The notes: generated by a model from the sequence alone, not told the origin. Positions 1 to 8,217 are shown, numbered from the stretch's first letter. The stretch is 47,971 nucleotides of DNA from CAMENZ01 sp041854955 (GCA_041854955.1 JBHADF010000060.1:1-47971), one strand, 5' to 3'. Numbers and translations: made by a program.

Positions 1-70
1 CGTCATCGCGATTTCCTGATAAAATTTGTAGCACTTCTTCATGAGATAGTGTAATATTAACTTGAGCCAT
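1..70 (-). CDS. IS256 (Mutator) family transposase, N-terminal fragment cut by window edge
   Basis: Only the first 23 codons are inside the window. They read MAQVNITLSHEEVLQILSGN and then RDD, which I recognise as the typical start of IS256/Mutator-type DDE transposases of Firmicutes. The start codon is ATG at 70, preceded by a perfect AAAGGAGG site six bases away. The catalytic DDE residues lie outside the window, so intactness cannot be judged. The gene reads away from ligA and out of the window. Confidence 0.8.
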   Translation of the reverse strand, partial: MAQVNITLSHEEVLQILSGNRDD

Positions 71-176
71 GATGTACCTCCTTTATGTTTTGTGTCGTAA
101 CTAACATTATACAGGATAAGTACTTGTGGCTCATCTTTTTTTGTCTTTTTCTTTTTACACCATTATATGGGCATAA
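1..176 (-). mobile_element. IS256-family insertion sequence, 5' end only
   Basis: The segment holds the transposase start and the terminal region upstream of it. Read on the minus strand, the outer end runs GCCCATATAATGGTGTAAAA, which resembles the terminal inverted repeats of IS256-type elements as I remember them. The outer boundary is set by comparison: the palindromic repeat next to the element matches its downstream copy only from position 177 on, so the junction lies at or just before 176. The rest of the element, including the other terminal repeat and any target duplication, lies outside the window. Confidence 0.75.
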
Positions 177-321
177 CCGGTCGGGTTCTTCCAACTGTGG
201 GGAAATCGCCCGAAATCCTTCCTTTCCCCACAGTTTCGAGGCTGCCTGAGGCGGCTGGCCGCCGGTCGGGTTCTTCCAACTGTGGGGAAATCGTCCGAAA
301 TCCTTCCGTTCCCCACAGTTT
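177..321. repeat. Palindromic repeat family 1, two tandem units of 85 bp
   Basis: Two nearly identical copies start at 177 and 262, an 85-bp period. Each contains a 44-bp imperfect palindrome (193-236 and 278-321) whose arms are AACTGTGGGGAAA and TTCCCCACAGTTT around a central stretch of about 20 bases. The two copies differ at only a few positions. The same arms occur four more times at 41357-41664. The IS256 end abuts the first copy directly. Confidence 0.9.
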
Positions 322-335
322 CCAGGCTGCCGGCA

Positions 336-360
336 TAAAAACAGGGCTGCGGAGCAGCCC
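336..360 (-). terminator. Rho-independent terminator of pcrA-ligA
   Basis: On the minus strand a perfect 7-bp stem GGGCTGC / GCAGCCC with a three-base loop (stem 344-360) is followed by a T-rich run. It lies seven bases after the ligA stop codon and closes the pcrA-ligA unit. Confidence 0.9.
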
Positions 361-366
361 TTCATC

Positions 367-2313
367 TTATGAAAGCATCTTGATGATTTCGGTTTCGTCT
401 ATTACGGGGATTCCCAGCTCTTTGGCTTTCTTGTTTTTCCCCGAGGTGGAGGTAAGGTCATTGTTTATGAGGTAGTTTGTCTTTGCAGACACGGAGCCGG
501 CTACCTTTCCGCCGGCCTTCTCGATGGCGGATTTCAGCTCATCTCGGTTGGCGAAGCTTTCCAAAGAGCCGGTAATGACAAAGGTCATTCCCTTCAGCGC
601 CTCACCGGAAGCCTGGTAGCTTTCGTCTAAGGTTACCTCCTTCAGCAGGTCCTCTACAATTCTCTTCTTCTCAGGGTCGGCGAAAAACTCCACATAAGCA
701 TCTGCCATAATATCACCTATGCCGTCAATGGTAGTCAGTTCCTCCTTTGTCAGTGCAGCCACCCTTTCCCAACGGTTTTCGCAATGTCCGGCTATTAAGG
801 CCGCATTGGCCTTCCCGATGTTTGGGATGCCTAAGCTGTAGAGGAAAGCCTGAACCGTAGGGGTCTTGGCCTTTTCCACGGCTTTTTTCAGGTTCTCGAA
901 GGATTTCACCCCGAAGCCTTCCATAGAAACTATGACCTCACGGAATTTCTCCACATGGAAAATGTCGGCGGCTTCCTTTATGAGGCCTTCGTTGACCAGC
1001 TTTTCCAAGGTCATCTCCGACAAGCCTTCTATGTTCATGGCGTCTCTGCTGACAAAATGGGTAAAGCCCTTAATCTGCTTTGCACCGCAGTTGGGATTGG
1101 GGCAGTTCAAGGTTTTTACACCCTTGGCTTCGGCGATTTCCGCTCTGCCTCCGCATACGGGGCAGGTGTCCGGTATTATAAGATTGCCGCTTTCCGTCAG
1201 ATTTTCGCTTATCTGAGGGATTATCATATTTGCCTTGTAAACTCTTATCACATCGCCTATTCCCAATTTGAGTTCTTCCATAACGCTGATGTTGTGCACC
1301 GAGGCGCGGCTTACGGTGGTACCCTCCAGCTCCACCGGATCAAAAACGGCGATAGGGTTTATGAGGCCCGTTCTGGATGCGCTCCACTCTATTTCCTTTA
1401 AGGTGGTTTCCCTCACCTCGTCACGCCATTTAAAGGCTATGGCATCTCGGGGGAATTTTGCCGTGGTTCCCAGAGATTTTCCGTATTCGATATCGTCAAA
1501 GATTAAAACCAAGCCATCGGAGGGCAGTATATTTTCGCCTATGCGCTGTGCAAAGCCTGCTACGGCCTCCTCCATGGTTTCTCTCCTGACGGTTTCGTGC
1601 TCTACCACCTGAAAGCCCTGGGCCGCCAGCCACTGAAGCTGCTCCTTCCGCTTTGCAAAATCCAAGCCTTCAGCCGATACCAGGGAAAAGGCGTAAAAGC
1701 CCACATTTCTCTCCTTTGTAATCCTGTTGTCCAGCTGGCGAACCGTGCCGGCGCACAGGTTTCTGGGATTCTTGTATTTTGCCGCTTCATCGGCTATCTC
1801 TTCATTTATACGCTGAAATTCCGGATAGGAAATCACCGCCTCACCCCGCAAAATCAGCTCCCCCTTAAATCCTATGGAAAGAGGCAGATTTGCAAACACC
1901 TTGGCATTATTGGTTATTACCTCTCCTATCTCGCCGTTTCCGCGGGTAACAGCCTTAAACAGCTTGCCATCCCGATAGGTTAGAACCACGGTGAGACCGT
2001 CCAGCTTCCAGGACAGAAGCCCCTCCATCGGGCCCAGCCACTCCATAAGCCTGCCCACTTCTTTAGTCTTGTCCAGTGAAAGCATCTTGCTTTGGTGGGC
2101 CTCCTTGGGCAAGGAGGAAAGCACCTCATAGCCCACATTTACCGTAGGGCTGTTGGCCAAGGTTATGCCCGTTTCCTCTTCAAGAGCTTCCAGCTCATCA
2201 TAGAGCCTGTCGTACTCCAGATTAGACATTATCTCGCGGCTTTCCTGATAATAGGCCTTGGAGGCTTCATTGAGAAGCTCCACCAGCTTTTTCATTTCTG
2301 CAATTTTATCCAT
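367..2313 (-). CDS. ligA: NAD-dependent DNA ligase LigA
   Basis: Seals nicks in DNA with NAD+ as adenylate donor during replication and repair. At 648 residues it is near the family's usual 660-670. The adenylation lysine is K103 in a WKLDG motif; the usual form is EPKIDG, so the two residues before the lysine are atypical. The N-terminal Ia region has the YDRLYDEL motif (about 34-41). A four-cysteine zinc finger is at C384, C387, C404 and C409, followed by helix-hairpin-helix repeats (about 450-545) and a C-terminal BRCT domain (about 573-648). The gene begins six bases after pcrA, and its weak AAAGG ribosome site lies inside the pcrA 3' end, so the two are probably co-translated. A terminator follows. 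Confidence 0.96.
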   Translation of the reverse strand: MDKIAEMKKLVELLNEASKAYYQESREIMSNLEYDRLYDELEALEEETGITLANSPTVNVGYEVLSSLPKEAHQSKMLSLDKTKEVGRLMEWLGPMEGLLSWKLDGLTVVLTYRDGKLFKAVTRGNGEIGEVITNNAKVFANLPLSIGFKGELILRGEAVISYPEFQRINEEIADEAAKYKNPRNLCAGTVRQLDNRITKERNVGFYAFSLVSAEGLDFAKRKEQLQWLAAQGFQVVEHETVRRETMEEAVAGFAQRIGENILPSDGLVLIFDDIEYGKSLGTTAKFPRDAIAFKWRDEVRETTLKEIEWSASRTGLINPIAVFDPVELEGTTVSRASVHNISVMEELKLGIGDVIRVYKANMIIPQISENLTESGNLIIPDTCPVCGGRAEIAEAKGVKTLNCPNPNCGAKQIKGFTHFVSRDAMNIEGLSEMTLEKLVNEGLIKEAADIFHVEKFREVIVSMEGFGVKSFENLKKAVEKAKTPTVQAFLYSLGIPNIGKANAALIAGHCENRWERVAALTKEELTTIDGIGDIMADAYVEFFADPEKKRIVEDLLKEVTLDESYQASGEALKGMTFVITGSLESFANRDELKSAIEKAGGKVAGSVSAKTNYLINNDLTSTSGKNKKAKELGIPVIDETEIIKMLS

Positions 2314-2319
2314 AACAGT

Positions 2320-4566
2320 CTAAACCTTTCTAATGGGCGCTACTGCTTTCGCCAGCTTCTTTTTGTCACCCTCTTCAAAAGCTACAGTGACAGTCTTTGT
2401 GTCTACATCCACAACTACACCGAAGCCGAATTTGTCGTGGGTTACACTGTCCCCCACCTGAAAATCATTTTCCGCCTTGGCTGCCGTTTCCTTAACCTGC
2501 TGCTTTGCATATTTCAGCGGGTCATAAGGTCTGTAGGGTTCTTCCCTGAAGCCGTCCAGGCTGCCCGTGTTTACGCCCAATCTATTCTTTATCCGCGTAT
2601 CCGGCTTGTATATAGCGTCTCCCGCCTCGTCGAAGAGCTTGCTGTCCACCTCTTTCAGGAAAGAAGATTCCATGGTGTAGTTTCCTTGGCCGTACATCAT
2701 CCTATAGGCGGCACTGGTCAGGAAAAGCCTTTCCTTGGCGCGGGTCATGCCCACATAGCAAAGCCTGCGCTCTTCCTCTACTCCGTTTTCCGTTTCCATT
2801 GCTCTCTGGCTGGGGAAGAGTCCCTCCTCCATGCCCACAAGGAACACCACGGGGAATTCCAAACCCTTGGCGCTATGCATGGTCATCAGGGTCACCTTGC
2901 CGGAGTTTTCGTCGTACTTATCCGTATCACTTTCCGTGGACACTCTCTCCAAAAATTCCTCCAAGGTGGCCGGCTCTCCCGCCTTCTCCTTTTCCTCTTC
3001 AAAATCCGCAATGAAGGAACGGAAGTCCAGCAGGTTCTCAATGCGACCTTCCGATTCCACCGTGTTTTCCTCCTCCAGGGCCTTCATATAGCCGGTTTTC
3101 ACCAGCAAAACATCATAGATTTCAGCAATGGACAGGTTTTCCCTCTCCCTTTGGCAATATTCAAAGACGGACAAAAATTCTCCCACCGCATCGCGAGGCT
3201 TCTGGGGCAGACTCCAGAGAATTTCATCGTCGGAAATAGCCCCGAGCAAGGACTGATTTTTCACTCCCGCCAAGGCTTCCAGCTTTCCTATGGTGGTGGG
3301 GCCGATGCCCCTCTTCGGCTCGTTGATAACTCGCTTAAAGGCCAAATCGTCGGCAGGATTGGTCACCAAGCGCATATAGCAGATCATGTCCTTAGTCTCT
3401 TTTCGCTCGTAGAAGCTCAGGCCGGAAAGAATCTTGTATGGTATACGGCGGCGCTTCAGGGCGTCTTCCAACAGTCTGGACTGAGCGTTGGTTCTGTAGA
3501 GCACGGCAAAATCGTCAAAGCTCCTGCCTCCCGTAAGCTCCGTGGCTTTCCCGCCGCCTAAAAGCTCTATTTCCTGAGCCACATATTGGGCCTCTTCCTT
3601 ATCGCTGTCGGTATGCCTATAGACCAGCTTGTGGCCGGCCTCTTTGTCCGTCCAAAGCTTTTTATCCTTTCGCCCTCTGTTGTTTTTTATAACCGAATGG
3701 GCCGCATTTAAAATATTTCCGTAGGAACGGTAGTTTTGCTCCAGCTTTATAACCTTGGCACCCTTGAAATCCTCCTCGAAATTGAGGATATTGCTGATAT
3801 CGGCTCCTCGCCACTGGTATATGCACTGGTCGTCGTCTCCCACCACGCAAAGATTGCCGCTTCCCTTGGCTATGAGGCGGATTATCTCGTACTGAATATG
3901 GTTGGTGTCCTGATACTCGTCCACCATAACATAGCGGAATCGGGTCTGATATTTCTTCAGAGCCTCTCCGCTGTTCTTTAAGACCTGCAAGGCGTAGACC
4001 AGCAAATCGTCGAAGTCCATGGCGTTGTTTTTCCTCAGCTGCCTCTGATACTCTTCGTAGACGCCGTAAATGACTTTGGCCTTGGGATTGCCCCCATTAA
4101 GCGCCAGATATTCGTCGGGAGACAGATTTTGCTCCTTCTGTTTGCTTATGATGGAAGCCACATAGGCCTGCGGAAACATTTTGGTGTCGATGTTTTGCTC
4201 CTTGAATATGTTTTTCAGCAAGGTCTTTTGGTCCACCGTATCATAGACTACGAAGTTTTTATCGTAGCCTACCTCGTAATAGTATTCCCGCAAAATACGA
4301 AGGCTCATGGAGTGAAAGGTCAGAAGCCAAATGCCGGGCAGAGTGCCTGCCAGCCTCTCCAGCCTTTCTCGCATTTCCTTAGCAGCCTTGTTTGTAAAGG
4401 TTACAGCCAAGATGTTGTAAGGGCTCACCCCCTGCTCTATGAGATAGGCTATGCGGTGGGTCATGGTGGCCGTCTTGCCGGAGCCTGCTCCCGCTAAAAT
4501 CAGCAGTGCCCCCTCGGTGTGAAGCACTGCCTCCCGTTGTTCCTTATTTAAATGGTCTAAATTCAT
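2320..4566 (-). CDS. pcrA: ATP-dependent 3'-5' DNA helicase PcrA (UvrD/Rep family)
   Basis: Superfamily 1A helicase for repair, rolling-circle replication and removal of proteins from DNA. The 748-residue length fits PcrA. Walker A is AGAGSGKT (25-32), the Walker B/DExx motif is DEYQD (216-220), and motif III is GDDDQCIYQWRG (243-254). Motif V/VI signatures (TMHSAKGLEFPVVFLVGMEE and YVGMTRA) are in the last third. The C-terminal 50 residues (VGDSVTHDKFGFGVVVDVD and on) are the Tudor-like domain that binds RNA polymerase in PcrA. The start ATG at 4566 follows AAGGAG. A sigma-A promoter is immediately upstream and ligA follows directly. Confidence 0.97.
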   Translation of the reverse strand: MNLDHLNKEQREAVLHTEGALLILAGAGSGKTATMTHRIAYLIEQGVSPYNILAVTFTNKAAKEMRERLERLAGTLPGIWLLTFHSMSLRILREYYYEVGYDKNFVVYDTVDQKTLLKNIFKEQNIDTKMFPQAYVASIISKQKEQNLSPDEYLALNGGNPKAKVIYGVYEEYQRQLRKNNAMDFDDLLVYALQVLKNSGEALKKYQTRFRYVMVDEYQDTNHIQYEIIRLIAKGSGNLCVVGDDDQCIYQWRGADISNILNFEEDFKGAKVIKLEQNYRSYGNILNAAHSVIKNNRGRKDKKLWTDKEAGHKLVYRHTDSDKEEAQYVAQEIELLGGGKATELTGGRSFDDFAVLYRTNAQSRLLEDALKRRRIPYKILSGLSFYERKETKDMICYMRLVTNPADDLAFKRVINEPKRGIGPTTIGKLEALAGVKNQSLLGAISDDEILWSLPQKPRDAVGEFLSVFEYCQRERENLSIAEIYDVLLVKTGYMKALEEENTVESEGRIENLLDFRSFIADFEEEKEKAGEPATLEEFLERVSTESDTDKYDENSGKVTLMTMHSAKGLEFPVVFLVGMEEGLFPSQRAMETENGVEEERRLCYVGMTRAKERLFLTSAAYRMMYGQGNYTMESSFLKEVDSKLFDEAGDAIYKPDTRIKNRLGVNTGSLDGFREEPYRPYDPLKYAKQQVKETAAKAENDFQVGDSVTHDKFGFGVVVDVDTKTVTVAFEEGDKKKLAKAVAPIRKV

Positions 4567-4644
4567 CCGGTCTCTACTCCTTATTTTGCTTTTCCCGTTT
4601 CAAGCTCAATTTCTCGAAACATTTTCAGCAATTATTTTGATTTA

Positions 4645-4673
4645 ATTATACCCCGACGGGAGAGGCTTATCAA
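4645..4673 (-). promoter_or_regulatory. Sigma-A promoter of pcrA-ligA
   Basis: On the minus strand -35 TTGATA (4668-4673), a 17-bp spacer and a perfect -10 TATAAT (4645-4650). It is placed about 80 bases upstream of the pcrA start and just past the terminator of the preceding permease gene. Confidence 0.8.
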
Positions 4674-4693
4674 TATAAAAAAGTAGAATCACA

Positions 4694-4732
4694 AAGGGCA
4701 CATCTCAGAATCTTTCCGAGCTGTGCCCCTCT
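4694..4732 (-). terminator. Rho-independent terminator after the permease gene
   Basis: Minus-strand hairpin with arms GGGGCACA and TGTGCCC (inner arms roughly CTCGG / TCTGAG), followed by TTTG and then T-rich sequence. It separates the antiporter/DDAH unit from the pcrA promoter. Confidence 0.8.
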
Positions 4733-4763
4733 TAGCAATATACCCTTTTTTATATATAACTGA

Positions 4764-6203
4764 TTAGAACCAGACCACAGTTCCGTTGGCGGTCAAAACC
4801 ATGGAAACTACTGCTGCTGCCATGAGCAAAACGCAGATTATAAGGTCCGTTGTATTTTCAAAGAGCTTTTTCCCTTTCTTCCTTCTGTTATACAGATACA
4901 TCAGTGTTCCCGGTGCGTAAAGCAAGGTGGCCACCAATATATATGTCAAGCCGGAAGCATAGAGAAGCCAAACTCCGTATATAGCCCCGAATATGGCGAT
5001 GAGCCATGGAACGGCACGCTTTCCGCCTTCATGCTCTATATCCTCTCCCTTTGCGACTACCTTAAAATAGTAGAATGCCGAGAATACATAGGGCACCATT
5101 ATGGCCGATGTGGAAAGTGCATAGCAGGCCTGGAAGGTAGCATCGTTAAAATATATGATTACGATGAAAAGTTGAATTATCAGGGTTGTTATGATTACCG
5201 CCCAGGTCGGTGCTCCATTTTTATTTTTGCGGGCTAAAATAGCCGGGAAGGCTTCGTGCTCAGCCGGTCCGAAGGCGCTGTCAACGCAGAGAATGGTATA
5301 GGAGAAAAGTGCTCCTCCCAAGGATATTACCACAGCCACATTTACAAGGGTAGCTCCCCAAGGTCCCACTACAGAAGCCAAAACCCCTCCTAAGGACGGA
5401 TTGGGAAGGGCAGCCAATTCCTCTGCCGGCAAAACACCCATGGAAAGGACTGAAATCAGGAAGTAGAGTCCAAACAGAGAGGCAAAGGACAGGATTGTGG
5501 CCTGACCTGCAATCTTGGTGGTTTTTCCACGTCCCGAAATAACTACTGCTCCCTCAATGCCGATGAAAATCCATACCGTAGTATATACGGTGCTCTTCAC
5601 CTGCTCTAAAAGTGATAGCTCGCCTATACCGCCAAAGTTTTGAGTGAAGGTTTCCCAACGGAAAGCTCCTCCCAATATTATGGCCAGTACAACGGCTAAA
5701 ATAGGTACAACCTTTGCTATAACTACTACTGCATTTAAGATTACCGCTTGATTTACACCTCTTAAAATCAGCAGGGAGAAGCCCCACATTATGAGTGATG
5801 CGATAAAGCAGGAGAACAGATTATTTCCGTTTCCGAAAATGCCGGCATACCTGCCTAAGGTTTCAAAAAGCAAGGTTATAAATGAAATCTGCGCCAGAAT
5901 AGCGCTCATCCAATAGCCCCAGGCCGAGTTAAAGCCTACGTAGTCTCCGAAGCCTTCCTTTGCATAGGTATAAATTCCGTTAGTCAATTCTTTTTTTACG
6001 ACGCTTAGCTTAAAGAAGCACATGGTCAGCGCAAACATTCCTATACCGCAAATCGCCCAGCCTATTAAGGTGGCCAAGGTGTAGGCTCCGCCTGCCGCAA
6101 AATCTCCCGACAAGCTGAATACACCGCTGGCAAGGGTCAGCCCCACAGCGAACATGGCCAAGGGGAATACGCCTAAGGTTCTTTCATTATTCTTATTATC
6201 CAT
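4764..6203 (-). CDS. APC-superfamily amino acid antiporter, ArcD/basic amino acid-polyamine type
   Basis: Integral membrane transporter of 479 residues with about 12 to 13 hydrophobic segments and the early APC signature (GLTLASGVFSLSGDFAAGGA) expected of the basic amino acid/polyamine antiporter group that includes arginine:ornithine and related exchangers. The chosen start is the ATG at 6203 after an AGGAGG site; an in-frame GTG at 6224 has no ribosome site. It follows the DDAH gene by about 50 bases in the same direction, with no terminator between. The partner enzyme yields citrulline, so exchange of a (methyl)arginine for citrulline or ornithine is a plausible but unproven role. No residue I can see fixes the substrate. 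Confidence 0.85.
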   Translation of the reverse strand: MDNKNNERTLGVFPLAMFAVGLTLASGVFSLSGDFAAGGAYTLATLIGWAICGIGMFALTMCFFKLSVVKKELTNGIYTYAKEGFGDYVGFNSAWGYWMSAILAQISFITLLFETLGRYAGIFGNGNNLFSCFIASLIMWGFSLLILRGVNQAVILNAVVVIAKVVPILAVVLAIILGGAFRWETFTQNFGGIGELSLLEQVKSTVYTTVWIFIGIEGAVVISGRGKTTKIAGQATILSFASLFGLYFLISVLSMGVLPAEELAALPNPSLGGVLASVVGPWGATLVNVAVVISLGGALFSYTILCVDSAFGPAEHEAFPAILARKNKNGAPTWAVIITTLIIQLFIVIIYFNDATFQACYALSTSAIMVPYVFSAFYYFKVVAKGEDIEHEGGKRAVPWLIAIFGAIYGVWLLYASGLTYILVATLLYAPGTLMYLYNRRKKGKKLFENTTDLIICVLLMAAAVVSMVLTANGTVVWF

Positions 6204-6254
6204 TCTAATCCTCCTAAAATACACGCTTTGGAGATTTTCTTTTATTAAAGCTTA

Positions 6255-7031
6255 TTAGAATCTAAGGGACAGGCAGCTAAGACCTCCGTCTAACTTTCTG
6301 TATTCGGAAGTATCAACCAAGAGAGTCTTGTAGCCCAGGCTCTGAACGGCTGCCAGCACTGCCGGATAACCTTTGGGAACGATTACCGTATCATTTACCC
6401 ATATACAGTTAGCAGCATAAGCTTCCTCAACGGGAATTTCCACCTTGTTATATTTTGCAAAATCCGCCTTGTTGACGAATTCACCGCTTACCAGCATATT
6501 GTTGTTTTCCAGATAGTTTACGCCGGTCTTCAGGTGAAGGACTTCCTCTAAAACAACTTCCGAGCAGGTCATTCCATATTTTGCAAGAATTTCGGTCAGC
6601 TGTCTTATACCCTCTTCGTTGGTCCTGGCTGATCTTCCCACATAGAAATGGTCCCCTACCATCATTACATCGCCCCCCTCAAGAGTGCCGGGAGCCTTGA
6701 TGTATTCTATCTTATCCTCAGGGAAAAACTTTCTGACAGCATCAACAATTTCGTCTTTTTCACCGTTTCTGGACTCGGCGCCCGGGTTGGTGATGATGGC
6801 ACAGGCTCTGGTGATGAGAGCCGGGTCTTCCACAAAGCAGGAGTCCGGATAACGCTCATCGGCAGGGAGCACTGTCACCTCTACGCCACACTGTTTCAAT
6901 GCCTCGATATAAGTATCATGCTGCTTTAGTGCCAGCTCATAGTCAGGCTTGCCTAACTCCGGTGCGGAAGTGATACCGTTTACCAGTGCCTTACAAGGTC
7001 TTCTCACGATTACATTGTTAAACTTTTTCAT
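6255..7031 (-). CDS. Dimethylarginine dimethylaminohydrolase (DDAH) family enzyme
   Basis: A member of the guanidino-group modifying superfamily that hydrolyses N-omega-methylated arginines to citrulline and methylamines. At 258 residues it has the compact DDAH length, not the roughly 400 of arginine deiminase. Catalytic residues fit Pseudomonas DDAH with a constant offset of four: E118 in TLEGGD, H166 in LHLKTG and the nucleophile C253 in the C-terminal DGGLSCLS. The substrate-contact motif PDSCFVEDPA is at 62-71. It is preceded by AGGAGGAG and is the first gene of a two-gene unit with the antiporter, divergent from a GntR regulator. Arginine deiminase-like activity on plain arginine cannot be excluded. 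Confidence 0.9.
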   Translation of the reverse strand: MKKFNNVIVRRPCKALVNGITSAPELGKPDYELALKQHDTYIEALKQCGVEVTVLPADERYPDSCFVEDPALITRACAIITNPGAESRNGEKDEIVDAVRKFFPEDKIEYIKAPGTLEGGDVMMVGDHFYVGRSARTNEEGIRQLTEILAKYGMTCSEVVLEEVLHLKTGVNYLENNNMLVSGEFVNKADFAKYNKVEIPVEEAYAANCIWVNDTVIVPKGYPAVLAAVQSLGYKTLLVDTSEYRKLDGGLSCLSLRF

Positions 7032-7084
7032 TTTTTCTCCTCCTTTTCGGTAACCTTCATAAGTTACTCTTTTTTATATAATAT

Positions 7085-7113
7085 ATTATATATTGTATAT
7101 TTAATATTGTCCA
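7085..7113 (-). promoter_or_regulatory. Promoter of the DDAH-antiporter unit with candidate operator in its spacer
   Basis: On the minus strand -35 TGGACA (7108-7113), 17-bp spacer, -10 TATAAT (7085-7090). The spacer is AT-rich and partly self-complementary (plus strand ATATTGTATATTTAATAT at about 7090-7107), a plausible binding site for the divergent GntR/FCD regulator. The promoter is seen in the sequence; the operator assignment is inference. Confidence 0.7.
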
Positions 7114-7127
7114 GCAGTATTTTCTCT

Positions 7128-7155
7128 TTGAAAAACAGATTCTTTGTGGTATATT
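7128..7155 (+). promoter_or_regulatory. Promoter of the GntR regulator gene
   Basis: -35 TTGAAA (7128-7133), 16-bp spacer, -10 TATATT (7150-7155), about 30 bases before the start codon. It lies back to back with the DDAH promoter, so one regulator site between them could control both directions. Confidence 0.6.
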
Positions 7156-7183
7156 ATTATCATCATAAGAATCGGAGAAAAAA

Positions 7184-7831
7184 ATGAACAAATTTAAGAC
7201 TTTAACTGATCATGTTTACGACTATATAGCAGAGCAAATTCTTTTAGGCAAAATAGCTCCGGGAGAAAAAGTAAACGAAAACATTATATGCGAAAAGCTA
7301 TCCGTCAGCAGAACTCCTGTGCGTGAGGCCCTTATCGAGCTTTCCTGTGACGGCATTTTGGAAAATGTGCCCAGGAAAGGTTTTTTGGTGCGTACTCTGA
7401 CCCTGAAAAATTTAAAAGAGATTTATTATGTTACGGGTATTCTCGAAGGTGAAGCCGCAAAGCTGTCCTGCGCCAAGCTTGAACCCCAAGATTTAAACGA
7501 TATGAGGTTTTATATCGATAGCATGTTTTTGGCCATAGAACAAGGGAACTACAACATGTATCACAAGCAGCAAGATATTTTCCATCATACCTTCATAGAT
7601 AAATGCGGTAATGAAACTTTAATTGACACATTAGCCCACCTTAAAAATCAGCTCCTAAAAAGGAGCTATGATGAAGACGTGAATCCCGATATTAAGAAAA
7701 TACTCACGGACACCAACAAGGAGCACGAAAAGATATATGAGCTCTTTCTGGCTCGCGATGCGGAGCAGGTATGCCTTTATCTCAGGGATGTCCACTGGAG
7801 ACCGTTTCTGGCGGAGTTTGAAGTTATATAG
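7184..7831 (+). CDS. GntR family transcriptional regulator, FadR/FCD subfamily
   Basis: DNA-binding regulator of 215 residues. The N-terminal winged helix (about 5-72) has the GntR pattern ILLGKIAPGEKVNE, then LSVSRTPVREAL in the recognition helix. The rest is an all-helical FCD ligand domain (about 80-205) with candidate metal/ligand histidines in the KQQDIFHHTFID region. It has a good GGAG site and its own promoter, and is divergent from the DDAH and antiporter genes, which makes it their likely local regulator, with an arginine derivative as a guessed effector. A terminator follows at once. Confidence 0.92.
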   Translation: MNKFKTLTDHVYDYIAEQILLGKIAPGEKVNENIICEKLSVSRTPVREALIELSCDGILENVPRKGFLVRTLTLKNLKEIYYVTGILEGEAAKLSCAKLEPQDLNDMRFYIDSMFLAIEQGNYNMYHKQQDIFHHTFIDKCGNETLIDTLAHLKNQLLKRSYDEDVNPDIKKILTDTNKEHEKIYELFLARDAEQVCLYLRDVHWRPFLAEFEVI

Positions 7832-7833
7832 CA

Positions 7834-7864
7834 AAAAGCACTGTTCAAAAGGACAGTGCTTTTA
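7834..7864 (+). terminator. Rho-independent terminator after the GntR gene
   Basis: Perfect 9-bp stem AAGCACTGT / ACAGTGCTT with a short loop, followed by TTT and preceded by an A run, so it could also serve the convergent lipoprotein gene on the other strand. Confidence 0.9.
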
Positions 7865-7888
7865 TGATCTATCTTTGTTCACCTATTT

Positions 7889-8217
7889 CTATTCGCTTAT
7901 TTCTTCGGAATCGGCTGTCCATTTGGTCCCCGTTCCGTCTGGATTAACGCCCCGCTCAAAGGTTAGCTGGTAGGAGTCGTCTCCATTACGTTTCTCCCAC
8001 TCTTTTAGAATTTCCTTACCGGGTTTTAATTGGCCGGACCCTTTAACATCACTGTTTTCATTGCCAATAATTGTCCACGAAAAATTCTTCGCTTCATCGG
8101 AATAGCTGACTCCTATATGGAAGTCCACAGTGCCTCCTGTTTTTCCGACCCGCAGCCGCCTAACAGGAGTATCAGACCAGTCAGCAAAGCTACAGCCAAA
8201 ATAGTCTTCCGTCTCAT
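7889..8217 (-). pseudogene. Small lipoprotein gene with a one-base frameshift in an A run
   Basis: From ATG 8217, after a perfect AAGGAGG site, the frame reads MRRKTILAVALLTGLILLLG and then GCGSEK, a lipoprotein signal peptide with an LGGC lipobox, but it stops after 34 codons. A second frame continues from about 8140 as GGTVDFHIGVSYSDEAKNFS and on to the stop at 7889. Adding one A to the five-A run at 8140-8144 joins the two frames into a lipoprotein of about 109 residues. Either a recent inactivation or a homopolymer sequencing error. The mature part is polar and beta-like and I do not recognise its family. It lies between the GntR terminator and the cobalamin operon and is convergent with gntR. 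Confidence 0.75.

Noticed and set aside
57..365. 102-codon minus-strand frame upstream of the transposase start
   Set aside because: It runs across the repeat units, the ligA terminator and the IS end. Its product is a translation of the palindromes; no ribosome site.
2092..3561. 489-codon open frame on the plus strand opposite pcrA and ligA
   Set aside because: It lies wholly antisense to two well-supported genes with complete catalytic motifs, has no ribosome site and its product resembles no protein; it is a shadow of the codon use of pcrA.
8140..8144. Programmed -1 frameshifting in the lipoprotein gene
   Set aside because: The A5 run is not a canonical X-XXY-YYZ slippery heptamer in the right frame, and no downstream pseudoknot is evident; an indel is the simpler reading.
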